Origin: Notolepis coatsorum
Lineage: Eukaryota > Chordata > Actinopteri > Aulopiformes > Paralepididae
DNA length: 64,000 nt
Assembly: GCA_963971535.1 (NCBI GenBank)
Contig: OZ020592.1
Coordinates: forward strand, 54,319,150 to 54,383,149
Direction of reading: 5' to 3'
Below are positions 19,858-31,959 of this stretch, piece after piece. The position numbers and the translations under genes are program-made. How positions within the stretch are numbered: the first letter of the stretch is position 1; every line of letters starts with the position of its first letter. The notes under the pieces were generated by a model. It worked only from the letters and a program-made list of their open reading frames with translations. It was not told the DNA's origin and ran no database searches.

Positions 19858-19926
19858 ACGTCCACACACCAGTACATAACTCCACGGACACCAATGATGA
19901 AGGACCAAAATGGAAACAAGCCTATG

Positions 19927-21226
19927 TGTTGTGAAGGGCCAGATTAAAGCTGATAATCTACATTTATTGTTTTATATACATTGTATATTATTTATATATA
20001 CACGGTATATCCCTTTAAACCTGCGTTCGAACCATAGTAATATTCGCTCTCCTTATTGGATAGCGCCCTAGGCGCCAGCCCGCAAGCCCCCAACGTCAGG
20101 TTCAAAGACAAGCTCAGGCATGTCGTAACATGCCCGGAGACAGCGTATTGATTCCAGACAAGAACTGAGGTTTGGGACTAGATAATCACTTAAGTATATA
20201 TACGGTGCAGGTGCGCACAGCAGTAGTTCATCAAGTTCATCCCGAGTCAATGTACAGTGAAGTGAGCAACCGTGCGTCTAACAGAGCGTTGAGAACCACG
20301 TGCGAATAGAATAGTAAAGTGTCAGAGTTTAATGCAGTAACGTCAAGTTCGACCTAGTTTAATGTGAAGTAAATAGTTGTTCATTTATTGTATATCGTGC
20401 CAAACACAGTTCGGTCGTGTGTAGCATTACCCAGCGGTTCGTTCGTGTTACCTAGTGGACCTTAGCCAGGGTGCGTGGACTAAATACATTGGTGCCAGTA
20501 CCCGAGGAGGCCTAGTCGGAGAACCTGTTGGACATGTGCACAGGAGAACCAGCGGCGGCGATTGCAGAACCATTACTGGTTGGATTATATTGATTGTGGA
20601 ACGTGTTACCCGGAGAAGAGCATCGTTGATTTCCACTATCGTTTGGGATTTAACCTCGTGAGGATTTACACTCGGGCTGGCCTCATGGACAGAGGCTGGC
20701 TAGCTATCATCGTTTGCTATCGAGCATTGGATTACAGTTATTGCTTTTGCTGCTGATCGTTGGATTTACAAGGACTGGCTTCTGTACGTGAAGTCCCTTT
20801 ATTCTTCATTGAATCAGACTGACTATCCGAACATTCCTCTATCCTCTAGACCTTACAACTCTGAGAGGAACCCAGTGTCTCCAGGCGGTACCAGCGTTGC
20901 CTTCTATAATTGCTATTATACGCCAGGTGGCGTCAGCCTAGTACCCATAGTAGGAATCCTGCTATTCCCAGTGACTCATGCTACTGACTGACTTTATGCA
21001 TATTCTTCGCCATACAAGCGCGACCCTAATTCTCATTCTGTAACCTAATGTTGCATAATAATAAAATACCCTCAAATACTATTTCTTTGTCAATGCCGTT
21101 TTATTATGAGTGTCCACCATATCTATTCGATGTACTGTCTGGCCAGTAATTAAAGTACATACCTAGCAGTGGTTTAATCTATCACAATATTTAATACAGT
21201 CAGGGTTTTGTAACCCCTCAGTTACA
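19927..21226 (+). mobile_element. Solo LTR, 1300 bp, plus orientation
   Basis: It starts TGTTGTGAAGGGCC and ends AACCCCTCAGTTACA. A perfect 5-bp duplication, CTATG, lies at 19922-19926 and 21227-21231, so this is one complete integrated unit without internal genes. A TATA-like TAAGTATATATACGG lies near 20190. A poly(A)-signal-like AATAATAAAATACC lies near 21056. The same unit occurs inverted at 34694-36821. A primer-site-like TTGGTGCCAGTACCCGAGG is at about 20490, which is unexpected inside an LTR. Short frames in it are not coding. Confidence 0.85.
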
Positions 21227-21231
21227 CTATG

Positions 21232-21356
21232 GCTTTATTGTGTTTTATATTTTTTTTTATCCTATTGGTAAATGGTGGACTGATATGTATACCAATTGTA
21301 TCTGTTATTCATTTTAAATCAATAAACTATTCAATCAATCAATCAATCAATCAAAA
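21232..21356 (+). mobile_element. Short LINE-like 3' tail
   Basis: ATCAATAAACTATTC is followed by (AATC)n ending at about 21354. It is a strongly truncated 3' end next to the solo LTR. Confidence 0.5.
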
Positions 21357-21578
21357 AGGTAAGGTTTATAAACAACCGCCCCTGGTGCAAAATGGTCTAG
21401 TCTTAAAATGTTATTTTCTTAAGAGTAAAACAGATTATAATGGTGGTTATCTGTCACTAACCAGTTAACTAATCTCAGGATTTTCTCCAAACAAGCACAA
21501 TTGTCTTTCGTGACCTGCCTATTTTCAAGATATATTCTTCTAATTGTACACTTGTTTTCTGAAAATAGAATTATGAAT

Positions 21579-22192
21579 TTAAAGGGTAGTTCCAGTATTT
21601 CTAAATCACTAATAGGGACAAACATTTTTGGAATTGGTCCAGTATTAATCAAGATAGTTTGACAGCCGCAAAATGGGCTGCAATGTAATCCTCAGGGGCA
21701 TTTGTGAATGTCAAAGTACGTCCACTAAAAGTGCTCATTTTTGCCACTGATTACACTGTTCAGAAGTGTCTGAAGAGTCTTCTATTTGTTACCCAAAACA
21801 GAAGCCTTGCACAGTTTTCATAGTCTACCTTTGTTGGATAGGGACACGCTGAAGTTGTGGCTAATTGTGCTACAAATGAAAACGCTCCTGTCTGTAGACT
21901 GCATCTTGCAGACCATGTAATGGTCTGTACTGTAGTTTATGTAGTTTGTAGTTTTTACCAGAAGATACGAAGAAATTCAATATCAAACCACTTTTAGTAG
22001 ACATACTTTGATGCACAAATGCCCCCAAGCACTACATCACAGCCTGCTGCACGGCTGCCAGCTGAAGCAATCTCACTCAATACTGGACCACTTCCAAAGA
22101 ATGTTGTCCCTATTAGTCATTTACACCCCAAATGATGAGAAAATGATGAGAGTCCAGGTTCAAGAGGAAACGATACCAGAATTACCCTTTAG
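21579..22192. mobile_element. Foldback MITE with arms of about 200 bp
   Basis: The left end TTAAAGGGTAGTTCCAGTAT pairs with a right end whose complement begins AAAGGGTAATTCTGGTAT. Further in, CTAATAGGGACA, TTGGTCCAGTATT, GGGGCATTTGTG and CTACTAAAAGTG-like words recur inverted in both arms. The possible target is TTAA on the left and TTAG on the right, which would fit a piggyBac-type MITE with one mutated end. No transposase is present. Confidence 0.65.
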
Positions 22193-23494
22193 AATACTTC
22201 AAAAATCCACTTTAGATAAAATGGGACCTTTCTGCAGTGTATCGTAAATTCACTGCAAAATCCCCCCGTCAGGTTATATAAGTGTACCATCAAGCAGCAT
22301 TAAGCCAGATGAAGAGAGCCATGGTATGCGCCACGTTGTATATCATTCTAATCTTGATGCAGAGAGATCAAGGCTTCTATAACTCTGGGCTTAAAAGGCA
22401 TTCTGCAAATTAAAGCCAGCCAATACTCCCATCTCTCCCTCCTCCCTCTCTCTTGCACTCCCCCCCCCCCCAAATCAAGAACATTCCTGCCTCCGGAACA
22501 GAAACACGCTTCCTCTGTCCCAGAATTATGACCTCGTTGTTGCTTTCCCTTTTTCTGCACGTATGATTTTTTTCTGTCTTCCTATATCCATGTACCCTCT
22601 CCAGGGGGGGGGGGGGGGTGCTGCTCTGCTACCAGTGGGCTGTACTCACCAACCCTGTCTCACTTTCTCATCCCTGTTCTTCTGATGTATTCATTTTTCT
22701 CTCCCATCTTTCATTTGATTTCGTTAGAGCTCGTCTTTTCTGTTCCGAGTGAGGTTTGGTGCCAGTAGCTGCTCGTTACGCGGGTCCTTTGGAGCTCGCT
22801 GCTATTAGCGGCTGCATAATCAAGGTTCCCTGCCGTATCTCCGCCGAGTGGGCCGGGAGCGCTCCATTCATGCTGGGAAAATTACCCACCTCGGCGGCTA
22901 TGGCAATGACCCCCCCGACGCCAGCTGACAGAAGAGAAGTCATTAGTCGCCCCCGAGGACCAGACTCAGATCCTACTGTCTGCATACAGATCATCAACAA
23001 TGGACGGGCGGTGGGATGAATAGGTGGGCAGGCGTGGGGGGGCAGACTAATGCGTGTGGCAGACGGTGAAGGATAACTCCCTAATCTTGTAAGGTAAATG
23101 GAATTCCCCTCACGGCCTGTTCCCCTCAAGTCGTCGCAGACAAGATGTAATCTCACACTTTCATTTGGATGGAAATTTCCCCCCCAGACACCTTCTAATT
23201 AAGTAAAGTATTAGCTTTTTGTCACTCTTTCAATGACAGAACCCAAGGTTGTCGTGTTTTGGGTTACCTGGATTCTCCTCATGCATAAGGCATGGGATGT
23301 GCCTCCTGCGACCAGGGGCAACGGGAGCACAAGAGAGGATACAAGGGCAAGGATGAGAAGAGAGAGGGGGGGTAGATCATTAAAAAAAATTCTCTTTCCA
23401 GGCCTTTCCAAGGTCTCTATATACAGTATAAGTTCAACCATCTTCTCAGGATTGTCTGAGGAGAAGGAGAAATTGTCTTTTGTTTATTTTAACA

Positions 23495-23660
23495 GGGCTG
23501 CTTATACCTCCGGCTTCCAGCTGAATTCTGTTTCATTCCCAGGAGGTAGGAAGATTCCTGGGCATGTGTGTAAGGCTGGCACTGTGCCACAGGGAGGTCA
23601 ACGCATGGTAAATAACCAAGCCTTTTATTGGCCCAATGAATACAATAGGCATTGAGGACA
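23495..23660. repeat. Diverged duplicate segment, copy 1
   Basis: It shares GGCTTCCAG, ATTCCTGGGCATGT, AGGCTGGCAC and GTAAATAA words in the same order with 25340-25525. Both copies lie on the plus strand, about 1.8 kb apart. Confidence 0.55.
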
Positions 23661-25339
23661 GAGACTGTGTCTTTGTGGAATGCGGGTAGAGTGGAGATGC
23701 ACAAGGAGGCAGATAAGCAGGCATTACTAGGGAAAAGATTGAAGCATCAATTGAAAAATCCATATTTCTTGGCACAGCGACAAAGGCCGCTCTTGATGTA
23801 TGATACATTTGTTACACGGGCGCTGATAGGAGTCTATTGGCTTGGCAACTTTTCCTATGACATGCTTCACCACCTCCATTTTGTTCACGAAAATACCATT
23901 CTTACCTCTCGACTGTAATTTTTTGTCTAGTAAATTGTGCCACAGTAAACCACAGAGGAAGAGCTTCCTCCTCCTCCTTACTACACTGCCATACTGTTTT
24001 AAAACACAATGGAGTATCACTTAAAGGAGACCTTTTCAACCTTCCTTTTCAACAAGTTAATATATTTGAGGTCCCCTAAACATGTCTTTGAAGTCTTTTG
24101 CTGAATAATATGCATTCTAGTAGCCTCTATACCCCCCTGTTTCAGTCCTGTTCTCAATGGGCTGTTTCTGTGCCTGTAACGAGCGAGATCCAGAAATACC
24201 ATAGCAATCTTACAGTTAAAAACATATAGTCAGAAACATATTTCAGGTTCAACCTTAGGTTGAAAAGAGATTCATGAGCAAGCCGCCATCCTGTACACAA
24301 GTATTTGATCAAGATCTCTTCACATACACATACAAGGTCTATAACTACAGCGATTGTAGCTGCACTTCTAAATGACTCGTTTCAAGAGGGGTCTTGTCAC
24401 AGCTGAACTGCAGAAAAGGCACAATGCACATATACAAAAATAATTCTCAGTGTTGGGACAACTCCTTGTTCTTTTTTTTCTTTCATTAAAGGTGTTTACA
24501 GTGTATTTTAAGATACACTGAACAGAGTCTGCCACTGTAAAGGGTGCAGGGTTATCTTATCTACCTAAAAGATGGGTTTGAGTTTGTTGGGTCCATTTAT
24601 TGGTAGTTTTCACAGGCTTTGGATAACTCAGCCAATAACTGGATCAGACCAAGTGACAGTTATAATAAATCCCAACAAAATATCAGCTACTGAATATCTC
24701 AATACTTGACCAAAGCCATCAATGTTTTAACTCCTTCTGCTGCTCATATTTGTGAGTTGTACTGTACTACAAATAGGCTAACATACTAAATATGTAAAAT
24801 ACTGTAAAGTATGAGTAGCACCTGGTTACAAACATGAACTTAGTGTGATACTGTGCATATGTTACAGGTGACATTACCAGCAAGGACCTTTGCTTCCTCT
24901 CATTGGCTTTAACTTGTCCCTCAACTGGCTTTTGAATATCCGTGAGGAGTGAGTTCAACAGACTTCTCCAACTCGGTGACCCAATATTTCCAACATCTTG
25001 TGGGAATTCTTATCTTATTATAAATACCAGCACCACCTCTTGCTCACTTTGTTTTAGCTTGAGATGGATTTTGTCTCTATTATCTTTTGAAGCAAAGCGG
25101 GGAGAAATGTTGATTACACAGTTTGGCAAGAAAACAAGAATATGATAAAAAAAAATAAGAAAGTTATGAATATGATGACTACAACAGCGATTATTATGAT
25201 GATGAATAATAATGATGACCATGGTGAAAAATGATGATGATGAAGAGAAGGATATGAAAGATAAGCTGGGTGATGGTAGCGGCTGAGGAGGGAGGGAAGG
25301 GCCCGCCAGGAACTAGGACGACAGAGAGTGGTTTATGTT

Positions 25340-25525
25340 TATTTAAAGGGGCTGGCTATACACTGGCTTCCAGGACTCAAGTCTTATTTCCAGGGGGAGG
25401 AGGAGGATTCCTGGGCATGTATGTGAGGCTGGCACCATGCCATGGGACAGCAAAGTAAGGCAAGGAAAGTGAAGGTCAGTACAGTGTAAATAATGGGCCT
25501 TTACCGGGCCAGTGCATACATGAGG
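25340..25525. repeat. Diverged duplicate segment, copy 2
   Basis: See copy 1 at 23495. This copy reads CTGGCTTCCAG, GATTCCTGGGCATGTATG, GAGGCTGGCACCATGCCAT and GTAAATAATGGGCC. Similarity fades outside these limits. Confidence 0.55.
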
Positions 25526-26395
25526 ACACACAGTACTGTGCATTAAAGGTCAAAACTGTACTGCTGTCAAACAGCAACCGTAAGGCAAAATATCCCTGCT
25601 TGCTATTGCACTTTTGTTTCCTTTATTTTATTTATTCTTTTGGTCCGATGTGTGACTTGAGTGGTGGATAGGGGGAGGGGTTGTTATTGCCGGCGAATGA
25701 GTGGATGAGAGAGGTCTGTGGAGAAATTCGCAGGATAATACGTTACTAAACAAACTCCGACCCACACGTCAGACCAAAACAATGGAAACAAAGTGCAATA
25801 CCAAGTGGGACTCTTGTGCCTAGAGGTCGCTGTTTGGTGGCATTACAGATTCTACCTTTAACGTTAACATAATGACTACTTTACTGTGACCTGCACCCTA
25901 ACTTACCCTAATCTCAACCCGAACCCTAGTCTCGCAATGCCAGACGTATCTCCACACTGCATATTAGCACCAGGGTGGGAGAAATGTCTGGCAGAACACA
26001 TTGTCATTGTACACTAGGGATAAAGACTTCTTGTTGTTGTATATTCTTCAATTATGTACTATGTGTAATGATATTTTAAACAAGGTATATGTATAGACTC
26101 TGCAACCCCCCCCCCTACCCCATTTTAGAAGACTACTTGTTGTTGCTGTGGTTGTTCATCATATGCACAGTGTCTGAAAATGCAAGAGGAAGGGAAAGGA
26201 GGACTGAAATAGACGGCCAATGGGAGACCAATACATACAATACAATCATCATCTAGTGAGTCAGACGACCCCAACCCCAAAATTGCTTCTTTACCTTGTC
26301 GGTTCTGTCCCCCATGAGGATTAAAGAACATTTTTGTTTTCATCACTTGTGGAAAACAAGTACACACACACACACACATAGGTGAAAAGAGATGC

Positions 26396-26660
26396 AGGGC
26401 GGCCAAGTGGGGCAGTGGGCAAGGCGCTCGCCACTAACGCAGGAGATGCTGGGTTCGAGCCCAGCTCTCGGCGTTGCTTCCGGCTTGGCTGGTCGTTCAT
26501 ACTAATACAATTGGCAGTATTAGGGGGTGGGAAGGCCGGTGGGCAGTGTCGGCGCCATGGGGGGTCATTCGCGGGCCATGCCCCCCCAGATGGCGCACTG
26601 TGCCCCTCCAAACGTCATGGGCAATTGTTATAAAAAAATTAAATAATTAAACATAATTTT
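26396..26660 (+). mobile_element. tRNA-derived SINE
   Basis: An A-box-like GGCCAAGTGGGGCAGTGG at 26401 and a B box GGTTCGAGCC at 26452-26461 are spaced as in a tRNA-derived RNA polymerase III promoter. About 180 bp of body and an A-rich end (TAAAAAAATTAAATAATTAAA) follow. The frames reading through it are spurious. Confidence 0.75.
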
Positions 26661-27599
26661 TTTTTTATTATAGTAAAAGTCAGATGTTTTCCTTTATAAA
26701 TAGGCTATTTAGCCTATTATTAAACGAAATTAAACAAAAAAAGTCTTAAAAGAAGTGTATGTTTGAGCGCACGTGTTTGTGTTTGAATTTGTTATTGCGT
26801 AATTGGTCACGTTGAGTTGATGGGTAGGGTAGTCAGAGCGTGACTGCGTGACTTGAGTGAGCGTGAAAAGTACAATAGAGTCAGTGGGTAAAATATAACA
26901 CTTGGAGACGGACATAAAATGGATATATACGAAAATGGTTGCATGCCATGCATGGTGGGGCAGGGGGAGCACCTAAGGCTTCTTCACGGCCTCCTCCCTG
27001 GTGACGGTCCTCCAACATCTAACGTTGAAGATCTTTCGGTAAGTGAGGCGTCATGAAGACGAAGTCTGCCAAGAAGCGCCCGGTGCTGCCGCTGCAGCTG
27101 CATCTGTCACAGCAGAAGCTAGCGTGGTCTATAATCATAATATGTCATCATAATAATAATAATGGATAATATAATGGATCGCCTATAATTGAGGCAGAGT
27201 TTGAAGTTGCAAAAGACCTCACGCGAAAGTGGGACACCGTCCTGAGGAGATTCAGTGCCACGACTCGCCGCCTCCAACTCTTCTAATGGGTAAGTCATAC
27301 AGTACGACTCATACTGTTTAATTTAAGCCGCCTTGCCCCTTGTTATTATTAATAATACTTTCACTTGTTAATGAATTTAAGCCCAGCCTCGGGCTATTTC
27401 ATACTGTTTAATTTGTGTGTGTGAGACGTGAGTGTGTTTGTGACGTCACGTGAGAGAGAGAAAGAGAGAGAGAGACATGTCTTATCTCTTATGCGCACTC
27501 ATGTTTTGAAACGTGTGTTGGTTCGCGGGAAATTCGTTTTCTGACGCCTATATTTTATTTATGTATGCCCCCCCGCTGGTACAATATGCCCTCCCATTA
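26661..27599. other. Unassigned stretch, probably transposon debris
   Basis: It holds AT-rich sequence, a short GA run (27452-27474) and an ATG-initiated stretch near 26919 that soon stops. GCCCAGCCTCGGGC at about 27380 resembles the 33.6-kb tandem repeat. No family was firmly identified. Confidence 0.35.
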
Positions 27600-27970
27600 A
27601 GTTGGTCCTAGCGCCGACTCTGCCGGTGGGTGGGGATCGGACGTTGTGGACAGCGACTCCTACAGGTCGGTTGGTGCGCCTGTACAGCAGAATCAGGAAG
27701 TATCGGGGGCAGCGTGAGCCTCCCACGTGCTACTCCTCGCCACTGAGAGATTGCGCTGTTCAGGTGAAAAGATGCGACAGCTGCCTCCTCGTGTACCGGA
27801 GGGGAGATGTGATGCAAGGCTTGGTCCTCACTGCAGCCGACCAGTGGGAGGCATAGTCTAGCAGCATTCGAGACAGGGGAGGGGAGAATTGAAGGGAGAA
27901 TTGGCGAGGCGAAATTGGGATGGGAGAAAAATAGAAAATAAGGAGAAAAAGTGGATACATTTTTTTTTAA
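27600..27970 (+). repeat. Probable SINE-like or MITE-like repeat, family not known
   Basis: A GC-rich body (27600-27860) is followed by a purine-rich tail (GAGAATTGAAGGGAGAATTGG) and poly(T). An 84-codon open frame crosses it but has no domain. The call rests on layout alone. Confidence 0.3.
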
Positions 27971-28805
27971 AGAGATGCAAAGGGGAAGGGTAAAGATAGC
28001 TGTATTACTGGCGGTAAAGACAAAAGCATCAAGTGGAAGAATTTACATTTTCAAGGTTGTTCTTGAAGGACAATGCCAGCATTCTAGGCACATGGATCCA
28101 GTGTTATTGTTGCCCTGACTAGACTTGTCATAATGGGATTGGATGATCCGATGCATACACAAGTAGTACACACTATACAGTATGATACGAGAGCAGGATA
28201 TATACTGTATATGTGAGTGGAGATGCATGTGAAGAGATGTGATTGAGGACGAGATGAAGACATCAAAATGGAGATTTATTTATCCATCACTTCAACAGCG
28301 ACCTTTGAACTGCTGCTGTACCATTTTGGAAAAGGTATTTCAAATAGCCAACCCAGATATCCTTTTAAAAGTGATGTGTAATTGTGGCACCTGCTGGCTG
28401 CGAGCGGTACTGCATTCTTGCTTTTTTTCGCGAATACAGCGGCTTCACTTCGTCATATCTGTGTGCTTTATCTTTTCTTGTATGTGCCCGAATATTAAAT
28501 GGCAGAACAAACTATATTTAAAAGTGGAATCTTGAATTAGACAAAGGATAATATTGTTTTACAACAGGAGTGAGTAACAACGCCACACAAGATTGTTTTA
28601 AAAGTATAAAACTGAGGGGATTCTTTCCAAATTATTTTTAAAGAGATATTTTTAGGGCATTTCATGACAGCGAGTGGCAGGGAATCAGGAAGCGAGGGAA
28701 GGGGGTGACATGAAACAAAGGTCTCAGGGGATTATTCTATTCATCAAGCTTTTTTTCCATGTCTATCACCAGCATGTTGATTTCTCCTTTTCCGAGCATC
28801 TTTCT
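27971..28805. other. Unassigned stretch
   Basis: No recognisable repeat family, domain or RNA gene was seen. Short frames of 60-98 codons have no features. Confidence 0.35.
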
Positions 28806-29545
28806 CCAGTGAGCCGTGCCAGGCCCTGCAGCCCGTCATCCAGTGAGCCGTGCCAGGCCCTGCAGCCCGTCATCCAGTGAGCCGCGCCACGCCTGCAGCC
28901 AGTCATCCAGTGAGCCGTGTCAGGTCCTGCAGCCAGTCTCCCAGTGAGCCGTGTCAGGCCCAGCAGCCAGTCTCCCAGTGAGCCGTGTCAGGCCCAGCAG
29001 CCAGTCTACCAGTGAGCCGTGCCAGGCCTGCAGCCAGTCATCCAGTGAGCCGTGCCAGGCCCTGTAGCCAGTCTCCCAGTGAGCCGTGCCAGGCCCAGCA
29101 ACCAGTCTCCCAGTGAGCCGTGCCAGGCCCTGCAGCCAGTCATCCAGTGAGCCGTGCCAGGCCCTGCAGCCCAGCATCCAGTGAGCCGTGGCCCTGCAGC
29201 CCGTCATCCAGTGAGCCGTGGCCCTGCAGCCAGTCATCCAGTGAGCCGTGGCCCTGCAGCCAGTCATCCAGTGAGCCGTGGCCCTGCAGCCCGTCATCCA
29301 GTGAGCCGTGGCCCTGCAGCCCGTCATCCAGTGAGCCGTGCCAGGCCCTGCAGCCCGTCATCCAGTGAGCTGTGCCAGGCCCTGCAGCCCGTCATCCAGT
29401 GAGCCGTGCCAGGCCCTGCAGCCCGTCATCCAGTGAGCCGTGCCAGGCCCTGCAGCCCGTCATCCAGTGAGCCGTGCCAGGCCCTGCAGCCCGTCATCCA
29501 GTGAGCCGTGCCAGGCCCTGCAGCCCGTCATCCAGTGAGCCGTGT
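28806..29545. repeat. 34-bp minisatellite, about 22 units
   Basis: The unit is CCAGTGAGCCGTGCCAGGCC followed by CTGCAGCC(C/A)GTCAT. A shorter variant lacks GCCAGGCC, and another reads AGTCTCC in place of CGTCATC. GC-rich and stop-poor, it opens long false frames on both strands. Its right end is fused to a LINE reverse transcriptase segment at 29546. Confidence 0.92.
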
Positions 29546-29880
29546 CATCCCCACCTGTCTGAAGAAGTCCACCATCATCCCTGTACCCAAAAAATCCAAG
29601 CCTGCTTGCCTCAATGACTACCGCCCTGTAGCTCTCACCTCCATAGCCATGAAGTGCTTTGAGAAGCTAGTGAAGGGCTACATCTGTTCCTCCCTCCCCA
29701 TCAACCTGGACCCCCTGCAATTTGCATATCGCCCCAACAGGTCCACGGAGGACGCCATAGCCCATGTGCTGCACACAGCAGCATCACACCTGGACAAGAG
29801 GCAGGGGAACTATGTGAGAATGCTATATTCATCGACTACAGCTCAGCATTCAATACCATAGTCCCCTCCAAACTCATGAA
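29546..29880 (+). pseudogene. LINE reverse transcriptase, N-terminal palm part
   Basis: The frame reads [28 protein letters not shown] and [17 protein letters not shown], then with a frameshift [17 protein letters not shown]. These are early RT motifs, including the first catalytic aspartate region, of a jockey-superfamily LINE. It is 5'-truncated against the minisatellite. It is cut at about 29880 by inserted DNA and resumes at about 30824. Confidence 0.8.
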
Positions 29881-30195
29881 ATGAATTGAAAACATGCAGC
29901 ATGCCTTTCCTCCCGGCAGCAACGACAGTGGAATCCCTTTCTATTCACATAACTGCATTTGTGATGGAGCTTTGACAGCTACATGGGTGGTACAGTAATA
30001 ACAGTCTATTACTCTATCCATCTACAATATCACGATGGACCGTGCCATGTAGCCTATGTATAGCCTGCCATATGTGATCAATAAAAACGCGAACTTGAAT
30101 CCCATCATCATATTTATATGTTGTGTCTGTCCCCCCCGCCCCTATCTATGTAAAGCGAGCTTGGGTCTCTTGAAAGGCGCTATATAAAATGAAGC

Positions 30196-30265
<70 letters not shown>
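29881..30265 (+). mobile_element. L2-type LINE 3' end with (ATT)n tail
   Basis: The 3' UTR signature GTAAAGCGAGCTTGGG, then GGCGCTATATAAAATGAAGC, is followed by a long (ATT)n run (30193-30265). The insertion splits the LINE RT. Confidence 0.65.
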
Positions 30266-30267
<2 letters not shown>

Positions 30268-30823
30268 GTCTGTGCGCGGAGCTCACAAAAAAAATACTGA
30301 CTTTTACTTTTAGTCTCAGTGAAGTTTCAACGGAGCGAGGTAATCTATTCTAACCAACAAATTGAAGTAGAAAGCATTTCGTTGTGGCCAATCTTATTTG
30401 GAAACATGACACAAAATAATAGTATGTCGCTTTTTATTTGAAACAATATTTAATTGTGTTTGGAGGTGGGTGTTCTGCGTCTGCCCCCCGTGCCAAACAA
30501 GCAGGCAGGCCAACCTCTTGTTCGCGTGTGAGCCCGTTATAATTACACTGTCGCTATCTTACAATGAACTATAATGAATTACGGTTCATACAGAAGTTGA
30601 ACACGTCATTGTTGAAACTAATGCACGGAAGGTTATTTCCGCGGTGCAATATTCAATATTCTACCACCGGGCGCCAGCTACGCATGCTCCAAGCTGTGCG
30701 TATATATACGCACAAAGTCAAGCACAAGTTCAAATTGATAAGTCCCACACTTTGCTTAGAAATGATCGTACGCAGGGGTTACGCACATATCTGTGCGTAC
30801 GCAACGTTGATAAATGAGGGCCC
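30266..30823. mobile_element. Possible PIF/Harbinger-like terminal fragment
   Basis: The right end reads GTGCGTACGCAACGTTGATA, then AATGAGGGCCC. This resembles the ends of fish Harbinger-type elements (GGGCCC, then ACGTTGCGTACGC when inverted). The matching left end was not found, so only a fragment is proposed. The interior (30266-30750) has no recognised features. Confidence 0.4.
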
Positions 30824-31215
30824 TGGGCTTGAACTATGACCTCTGCCAGTGGGTCTTGGACTTCCTGACGGGCAGACCCCAGGTGGTGAGAGCAGGCAAC
30901 TGCACCTCCTAATCCATCACTCTCAATATAGGGGCCCCCCAGGGCTGTGTTCTGAGTCCCCTCCTCTACTCCCTGTACACACATGACTGTGTGGCACAGC
31001 GGAACAACAACACAATCATCAAATTTGCTGACGACACAGTAGTGGTGGGTCTGATCTCTGCAAACGACGAGAGGGCCTACCTGGAAGAGGTAAAAGTTCT
31101 AGCGGGATGGTGTCAAGAGAACAGCCTCTCCCTGAACATCAGCAAAACAAAAGATATGATTGTGGACTTTAGGAGGTCGGGGTCAGGGACTACAGCCCCC
31201 TCAGCATCGACAGGG
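30824..31215 (+). pseudogene. LINE reverse transcriptase, continuation with FADD motif
   Basis: This is the continuation of the RT at 29546. It reads [51 protein letters not shown] (the FADD polymerase centre) and LNISKTKDMIVDFRRSG. One stop lies in the first part (CTS*SIT). The homology breaks off near 31215 at a sequence change. About five codons are missing at the insertion point relative to the usual family spacing. Confidence 0.8.
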
Positions 31216-31959
31216 CACCGGTTGCATCGGAGCATGGCGGCGCGCGGCGCTGCAGGCACAAATCAAACTTTACCCACGTTTTATCAGAAGAAAAAACAAA
31301 ACATCTGCTTATATTTTAAGGTAAGACCTGCTTTTCCTAATTACAGTAACAATTATCATTATTGCAAATGTATTAATGTTCTATGGTATGTGTACTGGCC
31401 GCTTGTCATTCCCTAAAGAAAGAGCTCCCCCGAAGACCATGGTATGGTTTGCACGCTGCCAGGCCCTGCAGCCAGTCTTAACTTAAGGTATGTGAACGAC
31501 GCCCTGAAGCCACTCTGATGGTCAAGGTGTGTCTCTACAGTCGAACGGACACCAAATCAATAACAGATGAGTAGCTGGTCCGTTTGATGCCTGGCCCTGA
31601 AAGACTAGGCATATAATATGCTGTGTTTGTCTCCGTTCATCGAGTGAAGAGTGTATATGCCTATATTATGCTCTTAGCCTACCTTTGATGGAGGGGAACC
31701 GACACTCTGCCGGCCCGTGCAGTTTTACAGTCAAAGTGGGATCTCTCGCTGAAGCGCGGTATATCGTTAACATACATCGATATTTCGATTCTGACGCATA
31801 TAAGTCACGATCGGTGAGGAATTTCTTATTTGGAGACGGCCTTCGATGCATCTTTTTCGGCTCTCTTTCATGTGCGCACCCATTCAATTAATCCAATGCA
31901 TGTTGCCTGAGTGAACATAGTAACAACAACCATTAAGATGTAAACAGTCAATGACAACA
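31216..31959. other. Unassigned stretch after the LINE
   Basis: A short echo of the 34-bp minisatellite (GCCAGGCCCTGCAGCCAGTC) lies at about 31458. Otherwise there are no recognised features. Confidence 0.4.

Larger units (their letters stand above)
22193..26395. other. Large transposon-poor block, unassigned
   Basis: About 4.2 kb with no recognisable transposon ends, domains or RNA genes. It includes poly-C and poly-G runs (22460-22470 and 22602-22618). Open frames of 60-140 codons overlap on both strands and look random. A diverged duplicated segment lies at 23495-23660 and 25340-25525. It could be intergenic or intronic host DNA. Confidence 0.4.

Noticed and set aside
22756..23156. Overlapping frames of 87 and 126 codons at 22.8-23.1 kb
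   Set aside because: Low-information composition, open on both strands, and no recognisable motif.
26401..26475. Real tRNA gene
   Set aside because: The B box is good but no full cloverleaf was recognised, and the sequence continues into a SINE body and A-rich tail.
26382..26633. Protein-coding frame at 26.4 kb
   Set aside because: It overlaps a SINE with A and B boxes. The frame is a by-product of GC-rich sequence.
28920..29402. Long frames with a repeated Met-Thr-Gly-Cys-Arg or Ser-Glu-Pro pattern
   Set aside because: They arise from the 34-bp GC-rich minisatellite, open on both strands. No start context or conserved domain is seen.
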